Origin: an uncultured Metabacillus sp.
GTDB taxonomy: Bacteria; Bacillota; Bacilli; Bacillales; Bacillaceae
Assembly (NCBI RefSeq): GCF_947503125.1
Contig: NZ_CANNCR010000010.1
Location: forward strand, 1-64,000
Direction: 5' to 3'
DNA: 64,000 nucleotides
Part shown: in pieces, positions 60,141 to 64,000 of the stretch
Position numbering within the stretch: position 1 is the stretch's first letter
How the letters are laid out: every line of letters begins with the position of its first letter
Translations under genes and position numbers: made by a program
The notes under the pieces: generated by a model
The model's database searches: none
What the model was told of the DNA's origin: nothing
What the model saw: only the letters and a program-made list of their open reading frames with translations

Positions 60141-60771
60141 TCCCAAAAAACTCCTCCTCCAGCATGATACATAATGAGTGATAAATGGGCAGATGTCTTT
60201 CCTGTATCGAAGGTGTATCATCCCATGGAACATTTATCGTCACATCGCAAATTTCGTTCATTTCCCCGCCGTTTCTCCCGGTTAAACCAATTGTGCACAT
60301 ACTCTTTGCTTTTGCTACTTTTAAGGCTTGAAGCACATTTTTTGAATTGCCTGAAGTACTAATGCCTAATAACACATCCCCGTTTTTCCCATAGCCCACA
60401 ACCTGCTGTGCGAAAACTAGAGATGGGTCAACATCATTTGCAAAGGCTGTCATAAGTGCCGAATGGTTACTCAATGATATAGCTGGAAGGGCTCCCTGCA
60501 GATGGTTGATCAAGTTTTCTGCATCAGCCGGAGCAACCTCAAAAAGACTTTTTTGTAAATTTTGGTCAACAGGTCTTTTTAAAAGGAACCCTTTCATTAA
60601 TTCTCCAACAATATGCTCACAATCAGAAGCGCTCCCGCCATTCCCGCAGAGCAAAAGCTTTCCGCCTTTGTAATAACAATTTTTCAGAATAAGAAAAGCT
60701 TCTTCAATATCAGCCATACAGGCGGTTAGTTCGGGATATTTTTTTACTAATCGAGTTAATTCCTGATTCAT
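60112..60771 (-). CDS. SIS-domain sugar isomerase, GmhA-like
   Basis: This 219-residue protein has a SIS domain like phosphoheptose isomerase (GmhA/DiaA): GGKLLLCGNGGSASDCEHIVGELMKGF, DVLLGISTSGNSKNVLQALKVAK, and ITVNVPWDD-type tail. It should isomerise a sugar phosphate. It follows DeoR and overlaps ROK. Because no LPS heptose is made by these Gram-positives, a catabolic role is more likely. Confidence 0.85.
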   Translation of the reverse strand: MNQELTRLVKKYPELTACMADIEEAFLILKNCYYKGGKLLLCGNGGSASDCEHIVGELMKGFLLKRPVDQNLQKSLFEVAPADAENLINHLQGALPAISLSNHSALMTAFANDVDPSLVFAQQVVGYGKNGDVLLGISTSGNSKNVLQALKVAKAKSMCTIGLTGRNGGEMNEICDVTINVPWDDTPSIQERHLPIYHSLCIMLEEEFFGNAKKSISRT

Positions 60772-60783
60772 CTTTTCTACCGC

Positions 60784-61563
60784 CTATTCTACAGGAGCAA
60801 TAATGACCTCTATGCCCCGATTCTTAAATTCCTTAATCATTTCTTTATTAGCCAGTTCGCTCGTAATGAAGATATTTGTTTCTTCAAATTGACAAAATGT
60901 GGTCAGACCGGCTTTTTGGAGTTTGCTATGGTCTGCAACAACAACGATTTTTTGTCCTGCGCGAACCATTGCTTTTTTCATATTTGCTTCATATAAGTCT
61001 GAGCTTGTAAAGCCTTGTCTCAATGAGATTCCAGATGTTCCTAGAAATACATAATCGGCATTATAATTTTGTAATTCAATTTCAGCTTGCGGTCCGACAA
61101 GGCTCATCGAGTTTTTCCTTAATTTTCCCCCTAATAAATAAATAGAAGCTGAATCATCTTTGCTGCATTCTTCCGCTACGTTCATGGCATTTGTGATAAC
61201 GGTCAGATTCCCGCTTTCCGGCAAGTTTTTTGCTACATACCAAGTAGTAGAGCCTGCATCCAATATAATAATTTGTCCCTCTTTTACTAATTGGGCAGCC
61301 GCTTTTCCAATTGCTTCTTTTTCCTTGGAGAATTGTTGCGTACGTTCGTCTACCGGAAGAATAATTGATTGGCTTAGCGGCTCTTCGATTAAGATTGCCC
61401 CGCCATAATTTTTTTCAGCAATTCCCTCTTTTTCCAGCTGTGCTAAATCTCGTCGAATCGTTTCCTCGGAAACATGCAGCAATTCTACGAGTTCTGAAAC
61501 TTTGACACTTTTGTTTTTGATTAATTTCTCTCTAATCATCTTACGTCGTTCCGCCACAATCAT
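60784..61563 (-). CDS. DeoR-family transcriptional regulator
   Basis: This 259-residue repressor has an N-terminal DeoR helix-turn-helix (MIVAERRKMIREKLIKNKSVKVSELVELLHVSEETIRRDLAQLEKEG) and a C-terminal sugar-phosphate sensor domain (IILDAGSTTWYVAKNL, LGGKLRKNSMSLVGPQAE). Its ATG (61563) overlaps the stop codon of the kinase gene (ATGA). It is the probable regulator of the operon. Confidence 0.92.
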   Translation of the reverse strand: MIVAERRKMIREKLIKNKSVKVSELVELLHVSEETIRRDLAQLEKEGIAEKNYGGAILIEEPLSQSIILPVDERTQQFSKEKEAIGKAAAQLVKEGQIIILDAGSTTWYVAKNLPESGNLTVITNAMNVAEECSKDDSASIYLLGGKLRKNSMSLVGPQAEIELQNYNADYVFLGTSGISLRQGFTSSDLYEANMKKAMVRAGQKIVVVADHSKLQKAGLTTFCQFEETNIFITSELANKEMIKEFKNRGIEVIIAPVE

Positions 61564-62867
61564 CTGACGACTCCCCCTGGCTCTAGTAATTGCTCTTTTA
61601 AGTGAAGAAACGCTTGTTTAATAAAGTCTCGATGTCCAAAGCTTCCAGATTTTAAGACAAATAACATAGGATCATTTTTTAAAGATATGCAAGATGGCAA
61701 ACCAGGCTGTATTTCTTTCCACACTCTTATCCCGCTTATATTTAGTCTGTGACAGACTGCTGCTGATGTATCACCGCCAGCAATAACAAATCGTTTTTGC
61801 CCTGTTTGTTGAAGAACAGCTTTTGTCATTTCTGCAAGGGTGCTTGATACCAACTGTGAGATTTCTCGATTACTTATTCCTTGCTGGAAGGCTTTTTGTT
61901 TTGTTTCTTTCACTTTTAAAGGATCATTTGTTGAATGAAGTATGACATTTTTCCCTTGATTGATCTCAGTTACCATCACATTTAATAGCTGTGTTTTGCT
62001 GCTTGTGAATCGTTCCTTATCTAGTAAGCAAAGGCTGTCTAGCTCAAAAACGCTTGCACCGCGTGCCCTCATATACTCGATTTGTTCAAATGTTTGCGGC
62101 ATCAAGCTTCCTGCAGCACAAAATAATCCTTTTCCCTGATGGTATTCAGGGACGTTTTTTGGAAGCGTTTGTTCGGGCTTTTTTCCAATTACAGCTGGAA
62201 GTTCCTCCGCTAATGCTGAGCTGCCAGCTAATATCTTGAAGTCATATACGGCATTTGCGATTGTTTTCAAATCCGCTTGGTCTGTCACATCCATAATGAC
62301 ATATTGATAGTCTTTTTTTAGAGCATAAATGATCTCTCTAAGTATTTCTGAACCTTGTTTAATAATTCCTTCTTTTATGTTTGTTACTTTTCTATTAGTC
62401 TGTGATTTTAGTATATCGACTAAGTTAGAGCATGTCATAGGGTGAACAGGATCATGGCGGAACTCTGAATCTTCTAAAGGCTGACCGTGTACATAATGGA
62501 TGCCCTGTATGGTTTTTCTCCCGTTCTTAGGGAATCCAAGCACAACAATCGCAAAATCTTCATCAAGTGCATCGAGCATAGCATCAAATTCAGCCCCGAT
62601 ATTCCCCCTAAACACAGAGCAGGTTTTATTGAAAAACTGTGTGACTCCTCGTTTGTGTAATTCCTTCGTTGCTTGAAAAACCTTCTGATAGGCGGTTTTT
62701 GCCTCATCAAATCTGGAATTTGTATCAAGTATAAGGACATCTGTGCCGTTTAGTTGTTTGTCTTCGGACTGGATGGACGAATAGACGTCAACGGTATAAT
62801 TTGATTTTGCAAACATAATTCCTATATCATTTGCACCTGTTATATCATCTGCTACAACACCGATCAT
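61560..62867 (-). CDS. Four-carbon acid sugar kinase (DUF1537, OtnK/DtnK-like)
   Basis: This ~435-residue kinase of the DUF1537 family has the N-terminal IGVVADDITGANDIGIMFAKSNYTVDVYS and C-terminal FVIAGGDTSAAVCHRLNISGIRVWKEIQPGLPSCIS motifs. DUF1537 enzymes phosphorylate four-carbon sugar acids such as D-threonate, D-erythronate or 3-oxo-tetronate. The first ATG at 62867 overlaps the aldolase stop codon (ATGA); the GTG at 62879 is less likely. The genes downstream are DeoR, SIS and ROK. Confidence 0.88.
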   Translation of the reverse strand: MIGVVADDITGANDIGIMFAKSNYTVDVYSSIQSEDKQLNGTDVLILDTNSRFDEAKTAYQKVFQATKELHKRGVTQFFNKTCSVFRGNIGAEFDAMLDALDEDFAIVVLGFPKNGRKTIQGIHYVHGQPLEDSEFRHDPVHPMTCSNLVDILKSQTNRKVTNIKEGIIKQGSEILREIIYALKKDYQYVIMDVTDQADLKTIANAVYDFKILAGSSALAEELPAVIGKKPEQTLPKNVPEYHQGKGLFCAAGSLMPQTFEQIEYMRARGASVFELDSLCLLDKERFTSSKTQLLNVMVTEINQGKNVILHSTNDPLKVKETKQKAFQQGISNREISQLVSSTLAEMTKAVLQQTGQKRFVIAGGDTSAAVCHRLNISGIRVWKEIQPGLPSCISLKNDPMLFVLKSGSFGHRDFIKQAFLHLKEQLLEPGGVVR

Positions 62868-63517
62868 TGCATTTGCCACTTCCTTTTAGGTTTATAGCCA
62901 GAGTAGTGAAGAAAATCCTCTGCTGTGTCAAAAGATAAAGGCTTGAATTCTGTCCCACACGCCTTTGCGGTGATTATCATTCGGGACACCATTTCCAACG
63001 TTTCAAGCGCCATTCGTGCTTCTTTGATACTCGTATCATATACGAGTACACCATGATTTTCCAGCAAGAGGATGTTAGCTTTAATCGCTTTCTTTCTGAC
63101 GGCTTCTCCGAGCTCGTTAGAACCAGGGTGATAATAGGGAATTCGTTCAACTCGTTCGAGATAATACATGGATTCAACAAAGAGATTTGATGGCAGTTCG
63201 ATCCCGGTGCAAGCCGCCATCGTGCTATAAAATGGTGAAGCATGGAGAACAGCTTGGATTTCAGGTCTTTCTTGATAAACAGCACGATGCATCGGCATTT
63301 CCTTAGATGGCTTTCTCTTATAATCGGAGAGGCAGGCATTAAATTGGCACTCAATGAGATCATTATCTGCTAATTCTCCAAGATATGTACCGCTAGCGGT
63401 AATAAAGCAGCTTTCTTCTCCGTGTCGTGCACTGATATTGCCGGCATTCCCCCATGCAAGCTGTTTATTGATCATATAACGTCCTAATTGTTTTAATTCT
63501 TGAACAAGTGGAATCAA
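62864..63517 (-). CDS. Class II aldolase (OtnC/FucA-like)
   Basis: This ~217-residue class II aldolase has the zinc-binding HRAVYQERPEIQAVLHASPFY (two His), NAGNISARHGEE and LLENHGVLVYD (His). It cleaves or decarboxylates phosphorylated sugar acids. In DUF1537 pathways the partner aldolase OtnC converts 3-oxo-tetronate 4-phosphate to DHAP. I start it at the TTG 63517 with GAGGTG upstream; the GTG at 63526 overlaps that site. Confidence 0.87.
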   Translation of the reverse strand: MIPLVQELKQLGRYMINKQLAWGNAGNISARHGEESCFITASGTYLGELADNDLIECQFNACLSDYKRKPSKEMPMHRAVYQERPEIQAVLHASPFYSTMAACTGIELPSNLFVESMYYLERVERIPYYHPGSNELGEAVRKKAIKANILLLENHGVLVYDTSIKEARMALETLEMVSRMIITAKACGTEFKPLSFDTAEDFLHYSGYKPKRKWQMQ

Positions 63518-63634
63518 AAGAAGCACCTCACTTCCTATTATAGAGGGGAGATCCCCCTCCGAAGAACAAACACAAGTAAATTGGCTTTGAATTACTATAG
63601 GTCTGAATATTTTAAATTTAGCGACAGTCCGCTA

Positions 63635-64000
63635 TTATTCCCATTCAAGTAGATTCGTTTCTGTTACTGGTTCTGATTCATTTGCGGGAATACGGAATGT
63701 CTTAATTTCAGATGGATGAAACTGTGCTTTAATTTGTCTGTTCCATTTAGGCAGCGTGATAATCGCTGTTGTAGCATCATTTGCTGTTTTGTAGGCACGA
63801 ACGATGAGATCATCATTGTCTTCCGCTTTCTTTACAACACTTACAATCACATTGTCGACATCAACAGATAAAAAGGAATCTTTCTGCGGCAAATCTCCTT
63901 TATGATAGGTTTCAATGATCGTGACCGGCTTCTGATTTAATTCCGCTGCTCGTTTGACAGTTCCGGCTGTTTCCCAGTTCCCTTTATGTGGAAGGATGGA
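63635..64000 (-). CDS. GH38 alpha-mannosidase, C-terminal end only
   Basis: The frame is open from the right edge of the window (64000) to the stop at 63635; the N-terminal ~90% lies beyond it. The ~120 residues seen (start SILPHKGNWETAGTVKRAAELNQKPVTI, then LPQKDSFLSVDVDNVIVSVVKKAEDNDDLIVRAY and TNLLEWE) match the C-terminal beta domain of GH38 alpha-mannosidases. It is probably the first or an upstream gene of the sugar-acid operon, ~110 bp before the aldolase. Confidence 0.82.
   Translation of the reverse strand, partial: SILPHKGNWETAGTVKRAAELNQKPVTIIETYHKGDLPQKDSFLSVDVDNVIVSVVKKAEDNDDLIVRAYKTANDATTAIITLPKWNRQIKAQFHPSEIKTFRIPANESEPVTETNLLEWE

Overview
The window looks like chromosomal DNA of a low-GC, endospore-forming member of the Bacillaceae. 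It carries SpoVA genes, a YhcN/YlaJ lipoprotein, an orphan GerAB-type permease, OpuA, XerS, typical AAGGAGG ribosome-binding sites and many TTG/GTG starts. I cannot name the species from the sequence alone.

Region 1 (1-11.9 kb) is accessory and partly decayed. It starts in an IS21-type istB gene. Next comes a complete operon of the spoVA2mob type: DUF1657, YhcN/YlaJ lipoprotein, SpoVAC, SpoVAD, SpoVAEb, DUF1657, and a DUF421-DUF1657 fusion of the '2Duf' type. A second DUF421 gene with an internal deletion follows, then a forespore-type (sigma-G) promoter driving a cardiolipin synthase, and a CBO0543-family/DUF421 gene pair. Together these suggest a mobile module that modifies the spore inner membrane and raises wet-heat resistance. 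Behind it lie a MocR regulator lacking its 5' part and a truncated phage-like replisome organizer.

Region 2 (11.9-25.4 kb) is mostly + strand. It holds a GbsR-type regulator divergent from opuAA-AB-AC (glycine betaine uptake), a FetA/FetB-like ABC pair, and two sodium/solute (acetate/pyruvate-type) symporters around a LytS/LytT-like two-component system with a perfect cre-like site. A PhyH dioxygenase with a divergent AraC regulator ends the region.

Region 3 (25.6-27 kb) appears to be the replication terminus. A near-consensus Firmicutes dif site lies at 25703-25730, 33 bp from the 3' end of a XerS-type recombinase gene. Gene orientation switches there: almost all genes to the left are on +, almost all to the right on -. 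This is the pattern expected where two replichores meet.

Region 4 (27-64 kb) is mostly - strand. It contains a damaged staphylopine-type metallophore operon (cntK, a cntL'-'cntC deletion fusion, cntD, frameshifted cntF, cntE) behind a strong promoter with a near-perfect Zur box. After a MoxR/DUF58/DUF4129 trio comes a carbohydrate island: GH172, DUF2264, sugar ABC transporter, TIM-barrel isomerase and two AraC regulators. A TetR/MFS pair with two matching 20-bp operators follows, then an ABC exporter behind an 18-codon leader peptide and hairpin, an orphan GerAB-like permease, and a solitary PurF paralogue missing one Fe-S cysteine. The window ends in a sugar-acid operon (GH38, class II aldolase, DUF1537 kinase, DeoR, SIS, ROK, Gfo/Idh).

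All assignments come from reading the sequence and from remembered family features; no database search was run.
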